Below are positions 43,993-54,318 of a DNA stretch of 64,000 bases, piece by piece. Both the position numbers and the translations under genes were made by a program. How positions within the stretch are numbered: position 1 is the first letter of the stretch; every line of letters starts with the position of its first letter. The stretch comes from Mycobacterium celatum (lineage in GTDB: Bacteria; Actinomycetota; Actinomycetes; Mycobacteriales; Mycobacteriaceae): positions 1-64,000 of the forward strand of contig NZ_LQOM01000016.1 of the NCBI RefSeq assembly GCF_002101595.1, written 5' to 3'. The notes under the pieces are model-generated. The model was given only the letters and a program-made list of their open reading frames with translations, was not told the origin of the DNA and ran no database searches.

Positions 43993-44246
43993 TGACACGC
44001 ATCACGGTCGACGTGAACGACGAGTGGCTCGACGCCGCCAAAGAGGTCCTGGGTACCGACACCAAGGTCGCCACCATCAACGCCGCGCTGCGCTCTTTCG
44101 CGCTGCGCACCCAAGCCGGCAAGATCGTCGCCACCCTCAACAGTGTCCCGATGGACTTCACCGACTCCGATTCCTCGTGGCGTTACGGCGCCGGCCGCGA
44201 CCTGACTCGACTCGAACAAGAGGCGCTGGAACCCGAAGCGTTCTGA
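43992..44246 (+). CDS. vapB: VapB-type antitoxin
   Basis: This 84-residue antitoxin has an N-terminal ribbon-helix-helix (T-R-I-T-V-D-V-N-D-E-W-L, then A-T-I-N-A-A-L-R-S-F) for operator DNA and an acidic C-terminus that would wrap the toxin. The start codon lies inside the operator dyad. The stop overlaps the vapC start by one base. It is in the accessory island, after jetD. Confidence 0.88.
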   Translation: MTRITVDVNDEWLDAAKEVLGTDTKVATINAALRSFALRTQAGKIVATLNSVPMDFTDSDSSWRYGAGRDLTRLEQEALEPEAF

Positions 44247-44665
44247 TGGCCGGTGTCGTGTACTTGGCAGACACAACGGTCTACGTGTTGCAGGGTCGCC
44301 ACGACGTCGTGCGCCGCCGATTCGAATCGCTATTGGCAGAGGGGCGACTCGCAGGATGCCAGATGTCGGCTCTGGAGTACCTCAACGGTGCCCCGGATCC
44401 GAAGGGTTACGAGATCGTCTGGGGCGCGCTGCATGGACATCGCTGGATGAACGTGACCTCGGAGGCCATGAACCGGGCATTGGATGTGCACCGAGAACTC
44501 GCCAAGACGAGCCAGCACCGCCATTTCCGTCTACCCGACCTGATCATCGCTGCGACAGCGGAACTCAATGGGGCGACCGTCCTGCATTACGACGCCGACT
44601 ACGACCGTATCGCCGCCGTGACCGGCCAGGCCACAGAGTGGGTGGCAGCCAAGGGGTCGCTCTAA
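44246..44665 (+). CDS. vapC: VapC-type PIN-domain toxin
   Basis: This 139-residue PIN RNase has the acidic residues D in L-A-D-T-T-V-Y, E in S-A-L-E-Y-L, D in L-P-D-L-I-I-A-A, and D in H-Y-D-A-D-Y-D, which make the metal site. VapC toxins cleave tRNA or rRNA when VapB is lost. ATG 44246 overlaps the vapB stop, giving a coupled pair. Intact. The target RNA cannot be inferred. Confidence 0.9.
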   Translation: MAGVVYLADTTVYVLQGRHDVVRRRFESLLAEGRLAGCQMSALEYLNGAPDPKGYEIVWGALHGHRWMNVTSEAMNRALDVHRELAKTSQHRHFRLPDLIIAATAELNGATVLHYDADYDRIAAVTGQATEWVAAKGSL

Positions 44666-44709
44666 CCGGGTTCGGCCAGCACCGTCTGGAGCGGATAACC
44701 GAGGGTTCG

Positions 44710-44734
44710 AGTCGGCGGCCGTTTTCGCGCCGCC
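44710..44734 (+). repeat. Right 25-bp direct repeat flanking the defence island
   Basis: Exact copy of 37260-37284. The bases just before it (GGTTCGAGTC, 44704-44713) resemble the tRNA T-loop, so this may be a worn attachment half-site. Confidence 0.65.
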
Positions 44735-44758
44735 GGCCGTTTTCGCGCCGCCGGCCGT
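44716..44758 (+). repeat. 18-bp tandem repeat, about 2.4 units
   Basis: The unit CGGCCGTTTTCGCGCCGC occurs twice in perfect tandem, with a partial third. It grows out of the right flanking repeat and ends 17 bp before the amidase ATG, so it lies in the amidase leader. Confidence 0.75.
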
Positions 44759-44774
44759 GGTACAACCGTGAGCC

Positions 44775-46217
44775 ATGAGCAGTCTTGCCGACGAGACGCG
44801 GTGGATGGATGCCACGGACCAGGCGAGGCTGGTGGCCAACGGCGACGTCACGCCGGGCGAGCTCCTCGAGGCGGCGATCGAGCGGATCGAGCGGACGAAC
44901 CCGTCGCTGAACGCCGTCGTCATCGAATGGTTCGACCACGCCCGCCAAGTAGCCGCCGATCCGAACCTTCCCAATGGCCCGTTTCGCGGCGTCCCTTTTC
45001 TGCTCAAGGACCTCTACACCAGCTTCACCGGCCAAACTCTGTCCAACGGCAACGTGGCCCTGAAAGAAGCCCGCATAATCGACACCGCCGACACGACCCT
45101 GGTCGCCCGCTTCAAAGCGGCCGGACTCGTCATCGCCGGGCGGACGAACACCCCGGAGCTGGGCAGCCTGCCGACCACACAGCCGCTGGCCTGGGGCCCG
45201 ACCCGTAACCCGTGGGCGCCGGACCGGACGCCGGGCGGGTCCAGCGGTGGTGCGGCCGCCGCGGTAGCCGTCGGCATGGTCCCGTTCGCCAACGCCTCCG
45301 ATGGCGGCGGCAGCATCCGTATCCCGGCGTCGTGTTGCGGGGTCGTCGGACTCAAGCCGAGCCAGGGACGCATCACGGTCGGCCCGGCGCGCGCCGAGGC
45401 GGGCCTCGGCGTCGAACTGTGCGTCAGCCGTACGGTGCGCGACACTGCGGGCCTGCTGGATGCGGTGCGCGGTCCCGGGATCGGCGACAGCGTCATTGCG
45501 CCGCCGCCGCAGCGGCCCTACCTCGACGAGGTGGGCGCCGACCCCGGACGGCTGCGCATCGGGCTGCTCGACGTCCATCCGCGCGGCGACTTCCTGCACC
45601 AGGACTGCGTCGCGGCGGTGCGCGCAGCGGCGTCGATGCTGGAGGGCCTCGGCCACATCGTCGAGCCGGCATGGCCAAAATGCCTCGCCGACACCACACT
45701 GCCGCAAAAGTTCATGGCGCTGTGGGCGACGGGAATGGCGATGGCGGTGCGCGGGTTCGGCGAGACGCTCGGCCGCGAAATGACCAAAGACGACGTCGAG
45801 CCGGTGAACTGGGCGCTGGTCGAGCAGGCGCAGCGACTGACCGCCGTCGACTATGCCGCGGCACAGGCCGCGGTCTGGACATTCCGGCGGGAACTGCAGC
45901 AATGGTGGGCCGACGGCTGGGACCTGCTACTCACCCCGACACTGGCCGAGCCGCCGCTTTTCCTGACGGAGTTCGAGAACGACCCGGAGCATCCGACGGC
46001 GCCGATGCGCCGAGCCGGGCGGTTCGCCGCGTTCACGCCGCCGTTCAACATGAGCGGGCAGCCGGCGATCAGCCTGCCGCTGCACCGCAACGCCGAGGGC
46101 CTGCCCATCGGCGTCCAGCTGGCCGCCGCATACGGCCGCGAGGATGTCCTGATTCGCGTTGCGTCCCAACTGGAATCGGCCCGTCCGTGGTCATCACAGC
46201 ACCCAGCGAACCTATAG
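44775..46217 (+). CDS. Amidase-signature hydrolase (Rv3175-like)
   Basis: This 480-residue amidase has the Ser-cisSer-Lys triad: K78 in L-L-K-D-L-Y, the Gly/Ser loop G-G-S-S-G-G-A near 154-160, and the nucleophile serine in D-G-G-G-S-I-R near 180. It hydrolyses amides to acid and ammonia, with unknown substrate. ATG 44775 lies just after the 18-bp tandem repeats. It is the first core gene after the accessory island. It converges with the cutinase gene, overlapping by 6 bp. Confidence 0.9.
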   Translation: MSSLADETRWMDATDQARLVANGDVTPGELLEAAIERIERTNPSLNAVVIEWFDHARQVAADPNLPNGPFRGVPFLLKDLYTSFTGQTLSNGNVALKEARIIDTADTTLVARFKAAGLVIAGRTNTPELGSLPTTQPLAWGPTRNPWAPDRTPGGSSGGAAAAVAVGMVPFANASDGGGSIRIPASCCGVVGLKPSQGRITVGPARAEAGLGVELCVSRTVRDTAGLLDAVRGPGIGDSVIAPPPQRPYLDEVGADPGRLRIGLLDVHPRGDFLHQDCVAAVRAAASMLEGLGHIVEPAWPKCLADTTLPQKFMALWATGMAMAVRGFGETLGREMTKDDVEPVNWALVEQAQRLTAVDYAAAQAAVWTFRRELQQWWADGWDLLLTPTLAEPPLFLTEFENDPEHPTAPMRRAGRFAAFTPPFNMSGQPAISLPLHRNAEGLPIGVQLAAAYGREDVLIRVASQLESARPWSSQHPANL

Positions 46218-46910
46218 GTGGCTCACCGCGAAATCCGCGGCCTGGTCCGTCATGCCGTTCGTCAGGTACGCCATATGCGCGAAGGTGGGTGGCGCGCTGG
46301 GAGCGCCATTGCAGATGGTGTCGTCGGGCGCACACAGCTGGATGGTCTTGGGCGCGTACAGCGGGCCGATTCTGATGGGCGGCGCTCCGTTTTCGGTGAG
46401 GAACTGATTCGACGGCGTGCCGAACAGCGTCACCGCGGCGACGTGGTTGGCAACCTCGGCCGGCATCGGCTTGGGCACGTACGAGGCGTATTCGGCCGGC
46501 ACTTCCTTCGGTATCGCGGCCGAGGTGACGAAACCGGCCAACGCCGCGCCCTGGGAGTATCCGCCGAGCACGATCCTGGTGTTGGGGCAGTTCGCCGCCG
46601 TGGACTCGATGTGACCGCCGGCGTCGCGAATCCCGTCGACGAAAGTTCGGGCGAACTCGATGCCGGCGCCGAAATCGCTGCTGGCGGGGTAGTTGACCGG
46701 ATAGACGCTGACCGACCTGCCGCCGGCCCGGGCATTCAGTGCGTCGACGAAGGCCTGCCCGACCCCGCCGACACCGGGTGGCTCGGCCGTTCCGCGGGCG
46801 AACACCACCTCGACGTCCGGACACGGCTGGGCGGACGCAACCGGCACCGGCGCACTGAGCAGGGCACCAACGGTCACCACACCAGCCACGAGCAATTTGA
46901 TGACGTCCAT
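46212..46910 (-). CDS. Secreted cutinase-like esterase
   Basis: This 232-residue protein has a signal peptide (V-I-K-L-L-V-A-G-V-V-T-V-G-A-L-L, cleavage after A-S-A). The cutinase fold has nucleophile G-G-Y-S-Q-G, an acidic residue in A-P-D-D-T-I-C and histidine in F-A-H-M-A-Y. Cysteine pairs would form the usual disulfides. Exported, it should cleave short- to medium-chain esters or lipids. The ATG at 46910 follows GTGAGG; an upstream ATG at 46934 is less likely. It resembles the mycobacterial CULP family, with no member assigned. Confidence 0.9.
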   Translation of the reverse strand: MDVIKLLVAGVVTVGALLSAPVPVASAQPCPDVEVVFARGTAEPPGVGGVGQAFVDALNARAGGRSVSVYPVNYPASSDFGAGIEFARTFVDGIRDAGGHIESTAANCPNTRIVLGGYSQGAALAGFVTSAAIPKEVPAEYASYVPKPMPAEVANHVAAVTLFGTPSNQFLTENGAPPIRIGPLYAPKTIQLCAPDDTICNGAPSAPPTFAHMAYLTNGMTDQAADFAVSHL

Positions 46911-46984
46911 CGCTACCTCACCGCGTCGTACCATCCCGACCATTGCCTGAGTGGAGTGCCCAGCAGAGGCCCCAGCAAAACGAG

Positions 46985-47959
46985 CTAATCCCGCATCCGC
47001 AGCACGACCTTGCCCTTGGCGGTGCGGTTCTCCAGCGCCGCGATCGCCTCGCCGGCCCGCTCCAGCGGATAGACCTCCGGCTGCGGGGGTGGCACTGCGC
47101 CCGAGGCCAGCAGCGGCTCGAGCTGCGACCACTGCCGCTCCAAAGAACCCGGATGCGACATCGCCCACGCACCCCACCCGACCCCGACCGCGTCAATGTT
47201 GTTGAGCAGCAAGCGGTTCAGCTTCACCGTCGGGATGTCGCCGCCGGTGAAGCCGATCACCAGCAGCCGGCCGCCCTGGGCCAGTGACCGCAGCGAGTCC
47301 GTGACGCGGTCGCCGCCGACCGGGTCGACCACGATGTCCACGCCGCGCCCACCGGTCAGGTCGCGCACCGCGTCCTTGAAGCCGTCGGCGAGCACCACGT
47401 CGGTGGCGCCGGCGGTCCGGGCGATGTCGGCCTTCTCCTGCGTGCTGACCACCGCGATGGTCCGGGCCGCCCCGAGTGCGGGCGCCAGCCGCAGCGCCGA
47501 CGTGCCGATGCCGCCGGCCGCGCCGTGTACCAGCACCGTCTCGCCGTCGCGGAGCCGGCCGCGTTCGGACAGCGCGAAATGCACGGTCAGGTCGTTGAAC
47601 AGCAGTCCGGCGCCGGCCTCGAACGACACGGTGTCCGGCAGCTTGAACACCTGCTCGGCCGGCAACGCGATGACTTCGGCCATGCCGCCGGACAGCATCG
47701 TCAACGCCGCCACTCGGTCGCCGGCCGCCACCGGCGCCTCGGCGGGGGCGCTGCGCACCACGCCGGCCGCCTCGCCGCCGGGAATGAACGGCGGGTCCGG
47801 TTTGTGCTGGTAGAGGCCGCGGGTGAGCAGCGCGTCGGGAAATGCCACCCCGGCAGCATGGACGTCGACGACGACGGCGCCGTCACCGCCGGGCTCGTCG
47901 ACCTCGACCACCTGCACCGCCTCCGGCCCGTCGAGCCGGGAAATTTGTACCGCGCGCAT
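46985..47959 (-). CDS. NADPH:quinone oxidoreductase-like MDR protein
   Basis: This 324-residue zinc-free medium-chain dehydrogenase/reductase has P-G-G-E-A-A-G near 65, V-L-V-H-G-A-A-G-G-I-G-T near 143 (NADPH-binding Rossmann loop) and V-V-D-P-V-G-G near 210. It should reduce quinones or enones. ATG 47959 is chosen over GTG 47965 because AGAGG is correctly spaced. The promoter region contains the 55-bp tandem repeat shared with the divergent monooxygenase. Confidence 0.88.
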   Translation of the reverse strand: MRAVQISRLDGPEAVQVVEVDEPGGDGAVVVDVHAAGVAFPDALLTRGLYQHKPDPPFIPGGEAAGVVRSAPAEAPVAAGDRVAALTMLSGGMAEVIALPAEQVFKLPDTVSFEAGAGLLFNDLTVHFALSERGRLRDGETVLVHGAAGGIGTSALRLAPALGAARTIAVVSTQEKADIARTAGATDVVLADGFKDAVRDLTGGRGVDIVVDPVGGDRVTDSLRSLAQGGRLLVIGFTGGDIPTVKLNRLLLNNIDAVGVGWGAWAMSHPGSLERQWSQLEPLLASGAVPPPQPEVYPLERAGEAIAALENRTAKGKVVLRMRD

Positions 47960-47984
47960 CGCCACCTCTTTCTGTCAAGACGAA

Positions 47985-48104
47985 CCTAGTCCGGCGCCGA
48001 TGCGGGCTGTAAAGCCCGGGGAGAAGCCGGACCATCGGACCTAGTCCGGCGCCGATGCGGGCTGTAAAGCCCGGGGAGAAGCCGGACCATCGGGCCTAGT
48101 CTGG
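47985..48104. repeat. 55-bp tandem duplication with nested dyads between divergent genes
   Basis: Unit 1 at 47985-48039, unit 2 at 48040-48094, then a partial third (CCTAGTCTGG). Each unit has outer arms GTCCGGC and GCCGGAC enclosing CGGGCT-GTAA-AGCCCG. The units are almost identical. The block lies about 26 bp from both flanking start codons, so it probably acts on both promoters. Confidence 0.85.
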
Positions 48105-48129
48105 TAGTCACGCGAGAGGAGCTACTGCC

Positions 48130-49599
48130 ATGGACCCGTTCTTCGACGTGGTGATCATCGGTGCCGGGATCTCGGGGATCGGCGCCGCCTACCGGATCCG
48201 GGAGCGCAACCCGCAGCTGCGCTTCGCAATCCTGGAACGACGGGAGCAGCTCGGCGGTACCTGGGACCTGTTTCGCTACCCGGGTGTGCGGTCCGACAGC
48301 GACATCTACACGCTGTGCTTCCCGTGGGAGCCGTGGACGCGGCCGGAGATGATCGTCGACGGCACCCACATCTGGCAGTATCTTTCCGACACCGCACGCA
48401 AGCACCACATCGCCGAGCACATCCGGTTCAACACCCATGTCCGCTCGGCCGACTGGGATTCGGGCACCGACACCTGGACGATCCGCGCCGACCGGGACGG
48501 CCAGGAGCAGACCTACCGTTGCCGGTTCGTGTTCTTCGCCACCGGCTACTACGACTACGACAACCCCTACCGGCCGGCGTTCCCCGGCATCGAGGACTTC
48601 ACCGGCGAGGTGGTCCATCCCCAACACTGGCCTGAGACGCTCGACTGCACCGGCAGGCGCTGCGTGGTAATCGGAAGCGGCGCAACCGCCGTCAGCCTGA
48701 TCCCGACCCTGGCGCAGCAGGCGCAGCGCGTGACCATGTTGCAGCGCACACCGTCGTACATGATTACTGCGCCCAAGGTCGAGCCGACAGCAGTACTCGC
48801 TCGAAAGTGGTTGCCGCTGAACGTGGCTCACTGGATTGTCCGATGGCGCAACGCGCTCATCGGTGTGTTGCTGTGGGAGGTGTCGCGCCGGGCGCCGGAG
48901 TTCATGAAAAGACTGCTGCGGCGCATCGCCGAACGTAATCTGCCCTGGGGCTTCGACATCGACACCCACTTCACCCCGCCGTATGACCCGTGGGATCAGC
49001 GGATGTGCTTTCTCGTCGACGCCGACCTGTACAAGCTGATCAGCGACGGACGCGTGGAGGTCGTCACCGACCACATCGACCACATGGACGCCACCGGCAT
49101 CGTCTGCAAGTCCGGTCGGCACCTCGACGCCGACGTCATCATCACCGCCACCGGGCTGCAATTGCAGGCGCTGGGCGGAATCACGGTCAGCCTCGACGGC
49201 GAAAAGATCAACCCGCATGATCGATTCGTCTACAAGCGCCACATGCTCGACGACGTCCCCAACATGGCCTGGTGCGTTGGCTACACAAACGCGTCGTGGA
49301 CCCTGGGCGCCGATCTGACCGCGCAATCGGTCGCAAAGCTGTTGGAGTACATGAGGATTCACGGCTACACACACGCCTATCCGCATCTCGGCGACACCGA
49401 CATGCCCGAGCAGCCGACTCTGAACCTGCAGGCGGGCTACGTGTTACGCGCCCTGGATGTGCTGCCGAAGTCGGGTACCCGGCGTCCGTGGGTGGTCAGC
49501 CACCACTTCCTGCGTGACGTGATTGACCATCGGTTGCGCCCCATTGACGAGCAGATGGTGTTCGGTAGGGTGGACGCCGACCGCCGACAAACCGCCTAG
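48130..49599 (+). CDS. Flavin monooxygenase, Baeyer-Villiger type (EthA/MymA-like)
   Basis: This 489-residue protein has FAD-binding G-A-G-I-S-G at 11-16, the Baeyer-Villiger fingerprint F-T-G-E-V-V-H-P-Q-H-W near 157-167, and NADPH-binding G-S-G-A-T-A near 181-186. It is the length of EthA and shares its pattern, but equally resembles MymA and other paralogues, so no symbol is given. GAGAGGAG precedes ATG 48130. The substrate is unknown; ketones or thioethers are expected. Confidence 0.9.
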   Translation: MDPFFDVVIIGAGISGIGAAYRIRERNPQLRFAILERREQLGGTWDLFRYPGVRSDSDIYTLCFPWEPWTRPEMIVDGTHIWQYLSDTARKHHIAEHIRFNTHVRSADWDSGTDTWTIRADRDGQEQTYRCRFVFFATGYYDYDNPYRPAFPGIEDFTGEVVHPQHWPETLDCTGRRCVVIGSGATAVSLIPTLAQQAQRVTMLQRTPSYMITAPKVEPTAVLARKWLPLNVAHWIVRWRNALIGVLLWEVSRRAPEFMKRLLRRIAERNLPWGFDIDTHFTPPYDPWDQRMCFLVDADLYKLISDGRVEVVTDHIDHMDATGIVCKSGRHLDADVIITATGLQLQALGGITVSLDGEKINPHDRFVYKRHMLDDVPNMAWCVGYTNASWTLGADLTAQSVAKLLEYMRIHGYTHAYPHLGDTDMPEQPTLNLQAGYVLRALDVLPKSGTRRPWVVSHHFLRDVIDHRLRPIDEQMVFGRVDADRRQTA

Positions 49600-49678
49600 G
49601 CGCCGGGTTTTGGTGTCCGCAAGTCGCTGGCCCACTCGGTAGACTCAGGAGTGCGGCCCGCACGGGAGGGGAGCGGCG

Positions 49679-50635
49679 ATGGGTTCTCGACAACCGCCAC
49701 GTTCGCCTGCGCCGATACCCGCCGAATTGCCGCCGAGCCGCGTGTTTTCCGTACGGGCCCCGGACGGCACCCGTCTGCACACCGAGGTGTTCGGCCCGGA
49801 AGATGGCTATCCGATTGTGCTTTCGCACGGCATCACCTGCGCCATCCGGGTATGGGCTTATCAGATCGCCGAACTGGCCGGCGACTACCGGGTGATCGCG
49901 TTCGATCATCGCGGCCACGGACGCAGTGGCGTTCCGCCGCGCCGGAACTACGGCCTGCATCACCTGGCCTCCGACATCGACGCGGTGCTCGAGGCCACTC
50001 TCGCGCCGGGTGAACGTGCCGTCATCGCCGGGCACTCGATGGGCGGCATCGCGATCGCCGCCTGGTCGGAGCGGTACCGGCACAAGGTGTCCCAGCGCGC
50101 GGACGCGGTCGCCCTGGTCAACACCACCACCGGTGACCTGCTGCGCGAGGTGCGGTTCCTGCCGGTGCCGGCGCCATTCGCCGCGGTCCGGGTGTTGGGC
50201 GGGCGTGCACTGGTCAGCATCTTCGGTTCGTTCACGGTGCCGCCCGCGGTGCGGCGCGCCAGCCGCGAGATGGTTTCGCTGCTGGCGGTCGGTGCCGATG
50301 CGGACCCCAATGTCGGCGCACTGATCTACGAGCTGTTCGACACCACGTCCCCGGCGGTGCGCGGCGGCTGCGGCAAGGCGCTTGTCGACTCGCTGGGTTC
50401 GCGGCACATCAGCCTGTCCGGTTTGACGGTGCCGACGCTGGTTATCGGCAGCGAACGCGACCGGCTGACGCCGCTGAGCCAGTCGCGCCGGATCGCTGCG
50501 GCCGCACCGAATCTCGTCGGGCTCGTCGTGCTGCCCGGCGGACACTGCGCGATGCTGGAACGTCCCGCCGACGTCAACCGGGAATTGCGGGCGCTCGCCG
50601 AATTAGTCGCGGGCGACAGGCGGATCAGCTCGTAA
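49679..50635 (+). CDS. Alpha/beta hydrolase (Rv3171c-like)
   Basis: This 318-residue alpha/beta-hydrolase has oxyanion S-H-G-I-T near 57-61, F-D-H-R-G-H-G-R-S, nucleophile elbow G-H-S-M-G-G near 121-126, and a C-terminal G-G-H-C histidine. It resembles the gene annotated as a non-haem haloperoxidase (hpx) in M. tuberculosis, though simple ester or epoxide hydrolysis is as likely. It overlaps the convergent amine-oxidase gene by 33 bp. Confidence 0.85.
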   Translation: MGSRQPPRSPAPIPAELPPSRVFSVRAPDGTRLHTEVFGPEDGYPIVLSHGITCAIRVWAYQIAELAGDYRVIAFDHRGHGRSGVPPRRNYGLHHLASDIDAVLEATLAPGERAVIAGHSMGGIAIAAWSERYRHKVSQRADAVALVNTTTGDLLREVRFLPVPAPFAAVRVLGGRALVSIFGSFTVPPAVRRASREMVSLLAVGADADPNVGALIYELFDTTSPAVRGGCGKALVDSLGSRHISLSGLTVPTLVIGSERDRLTPLSQSRRIAAAAPNLVGLVVLPGGHCAMLERPADVNRELRALAELVAGDRRISS

Positions 50636-51964
50636 CCGCGCCGCGACCTCCGCGGCGGCCCGCTGCCCGGAGCGCACCGCCCCGTCCAGGAACCCGGTCC
50701 ACTCGTCCGCCGTCTCGGTGCCTGCCCAGTGAATCGGACCCACTGGGCGGCGTAACCACGGCCCGTAGCGCGTCCAGGACCCCGGCGGCACCGCGGCGGT
50801 TGGGCCGCCTGGTGCGAATTCCTCAGCGCCCCAACGATGGTCGACATAGTCGAGCGGTTTGAGCGCCTCCTCGCCGAACAGCGAGGCGAAGCAATCGAGC
50901 GCGCGTTTCTGGCGCTGATCGGCGGGCAGCTTGTCGAAGCTGCGGGCGTCGACGAATCCCAGCAGGATGCCCGGTCCGTCGGGCTGCGGGCTGACGTCGA
51001 ACGTGATGAACACCGGGCCCTCGTCGGACAACGCCTGGCCGGAGAATCCGTTGCCCCGCCAAAACGGCGTCGGGTAGGCCGCATACGCCTTGGACAGCCG
51101 GCCCTGCGGCCAGGCTCCGGCGAGTTGGTGGTACGCGTCGGGCAGCGGGGGAGTGAACTCGATGCCCGCGCGATGTTCCGGCGGGACCGCGATGATGGCG
51201 AAACGGGCTTCGGCGCAGCCCTTTTCACAGCTGACCGTCACGCCGCCATCGTGCCGGTCGACGCGGCGCACCGCGGCGTCCAGTACCACCCGGTCGCCGA
51301 GCTCGGCCGCCATGGCGTCGGCGATCTGCTGAGTGCCGGCGGCGAAACGGTCTTGCTGCGCACCGTTTTCCACGTCCAGCAGCCGGTCCAGACCGCCGGC
51401 GGCGTGCACATAGCGGGCGGCGTGCAGCATCGACACGTCGTCGGGCTCGCACCCCCAGGTCACCCGCGCCATGATGGCCAGCAGGTCGCGCGCGGTGGCT
51501 CCGGTGTGCACCGAGCGCAGCCACCGGCCCAGCGACTGGGAGTCCAGCCGCTCCGCGCGTCGCGCCGTCCACGGCTCGGTCAGCGGAACCCGCCGGGAGA
51601 TGCGCTCGAATTGCCAACGCACCCTTCCGATGTCGAGCAGTCCGCCCAGAGACAGTCGCGGGATGGTGCCGGAATACCGGCGGACCATGCCGCGCCACCG
51701 GATCAGGTTGGCGCCGTCGTAATAGGTCGGGACGGTGTCGATGCCGAGTTCGCCGGCCAGCGCCAGCATTGCATCCTGCGTCGGCCCGACGAAGGTGCCG
51801 CCCATGTCGACCGGGATGCCGGCGACATGGCCGGTGTGCGAACGTCCCCCGACCCGGTTACGCCCCTCGAGGACCAGCACGTCGTGTCCGAATTGCTTGA
51901 GCTGACGGGCGGCGGTGAGCCCGGCGAACCCGGCTCCCACGATTACGACGTCGGCGGACTCCAT
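50603..51964 (-). CDS. aofH: Flavin-containing monoamine oxidase
   Basis: This 453-residue FAD amine oxidase has V-G-A-G-F-A-G-L near 10-17, E-G-R-N-R-V-G-G-R near 34-42, and C-terminal [10 protein letters not shown] for the flavin and aromatic cage. It oxidises primary or polyamines to aldehydes, releasing ammonia and peroxide. It matches Rv3170 (aofH). It starts at ATG 51964, about 80 bp from the next minus-strand gene stop. Confidence 0.88.
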   Translation of the reverse strand: MESADVVIVGAGFAGLTAARQLKQFGHDVLVLEGRNRVGGRSHTGHVAGIPVDMGGTFVGPTQDAMLALAGELGIDTVPTYYDGANLIRWRGMVRRYSGTIPRLSLGGLLDIGRVRWQFERISRRVPLTEPWTARRAERLDSQSLGRWLRSVHTGATARDLLAIMARVTWGCEPDDVSMLHAARYVHAAGGLDRLLDVENGAQQDRFAAGTQQIADAMAAELGDRVVLDAAVRRVDRHDGGVTVSCEKGCAEARFAIIAVPPEHRAGIEFTPPLPDAYHQLAGAWPQGRLSKAYAAYPTPFWRGNGFSGQALSDEGPVFITFDVSPQPDGPGILLGFVDARSFDKLPADQRQKRALDCFASLFGEEALKPLDYVDHRWGAEEFAPGGPTAAVPPGSWTRYGPWLRRPVGPIHWAGTETADEWTGFLDGAVRSGQRAAAEVAARLRADPPVARD

Positions 51965-52043
51965 ACCTCATCACTACCGTCGACTGTGGACTTATGTCAC
52001 GGTTTGTGGTGAACCGCGTGTATCAAGTCCACATTCGAGGCAC

Positions 52044-53158
52044 CTAAGGCGCGACCGCTAACCAGTCTTTGAAGCCGGACGGGTCATGGCGGCCCAGCGC
52101 GCCGTGCTCGTACAGACCCCAGCCCTCCACAGGCTCGGCGTCGCCGTCGCGGCAAATCGCCCGGCCGACGTGGTCGATCACCCCGAAGCCCGACCGCGCG
52201 GCGATCGCCGGGTCGGCCATGTCGTAGGTCAGCCGCTCGGTGAACTTCTCGCCCTTCCACATGCCGTGCAGCCAGTCCGAGTCGCCGCCGTAGCCACCGC
52301 CGACATGGATCGGCACCGGCAGTTTGGACTCCACCTCGAAGTGCACCGGCGTGCCGTCGGGCCGGCTGGCCTCGATCGTCGCCCCGGTCGGGATCCTGGT
52401 GCCGGACCGGTAACGGGTGGTCACCCGCGGCCAGCCCAGTTGCTCGACGCGACCGTCGCGCCAGATCCGGGTGCAGTCGTTGAGCGAGCGGAACCCGTCG
52501 GGCGCCTCCTGGATGATCATCACGACGGCGAAGTCGTCGAACGCCATCGGCACGTACAGCCACCACATGCCCTCGAACGGCGGGTCGGCCGGTCGGCCGG
52601 CCGGTTCCGGTTCGCCGATCGGGCGGATGCCCCAGGACCGGTCGCGGCTGCCGATCCAGGTGGCGGGGTCGACGGCGATCTCCTCGCCGTCCAGCATGAT
52701 CCGCCCGCTCCAGGCGCCCAGCTGGGCGAAGCGCTGCGCGTCGAGCGTCACCCGGTTGCCGGAGCGCATCAGGTGCGGCTGCTCCTGCACGACGTCGAAC
52801 AGGCCCTCCCAGGACAAGTCGACGGCGATGCCCTCGGTTTCCTCCAGGATCACCCGCAGCTTGCGCAGCGGCTCGCTGACCTCGATCCGGTAGCCGCCGA
52901 CGTGCTGGTTGAGCCGGTCCTGGTCGATGGCGTCCGAGAGGTGCACCGCGGTCTGGGTGTCGCCGCGGCGGATCAGCACGAACGCGTCCTTGACGCCGAG
53001 GTTGGGGTAGTAGCCGATGCCGGTGATCAGGAAGATGTCGCCGGTGCGGTCGTGGGCGTTGAGGTACGCGCGGTCATAGAAGTTGCGGTCCGACGACCCC
53101 GGCCAGGCGATCGGCTGCGGGATCTGGTGAACCGGAAATTCGTCGAGCGGTCCGAGCA

Positions 53159-53159
<1 letters not shown>
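52044..53159 (-). CDS. Conserved hypothetical protein (Rv3169-like)
   Basis: This 371-residue, soluble protein is rich in W, Y and beta-type patterns (R-D-R-S-W-G-I-R-P, W-W-L-Y-V-P-M-A-F-D-D-F). This suggests a beta-barrel or lipocalin-like fold of the type seen in CrtC-like hydratases, but I cannot assign a reaction. The start overlaps the stop of the APH-like gene by one base (TAATG), so the two are translationally coupled. Homologues keep this pairing, as recalled. Confidence 0.75.
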
Positions 53160-54295
<1,136 letters not shown>

Positions 54296-54318
54296 TTACG
54301 ATACGATGGGTAGCGTTA
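54296..54318. promoter_or_regulatory. Candidate TetR operator between Rv3168-like and Rv3167c-like genes
   Basis: TTACGATAC, 5-bp spacer, GTAGCGTTA: inverted arms match at 7 of 9 positions. The dyad fills most of the gap between the divergent starts and abuts the TetR ATG at 54318, consistent with autoregulation and control of the kinase operon. Confidence 0.5.

Noticed and set aside
48130..49599. Naming the monooxygenase ethA
   Set aside because: It fits MymA and other paralogues as well as EthA, and no ethR-type regulator is adjacent. The divergent gene is a quinone oxidoreductase.
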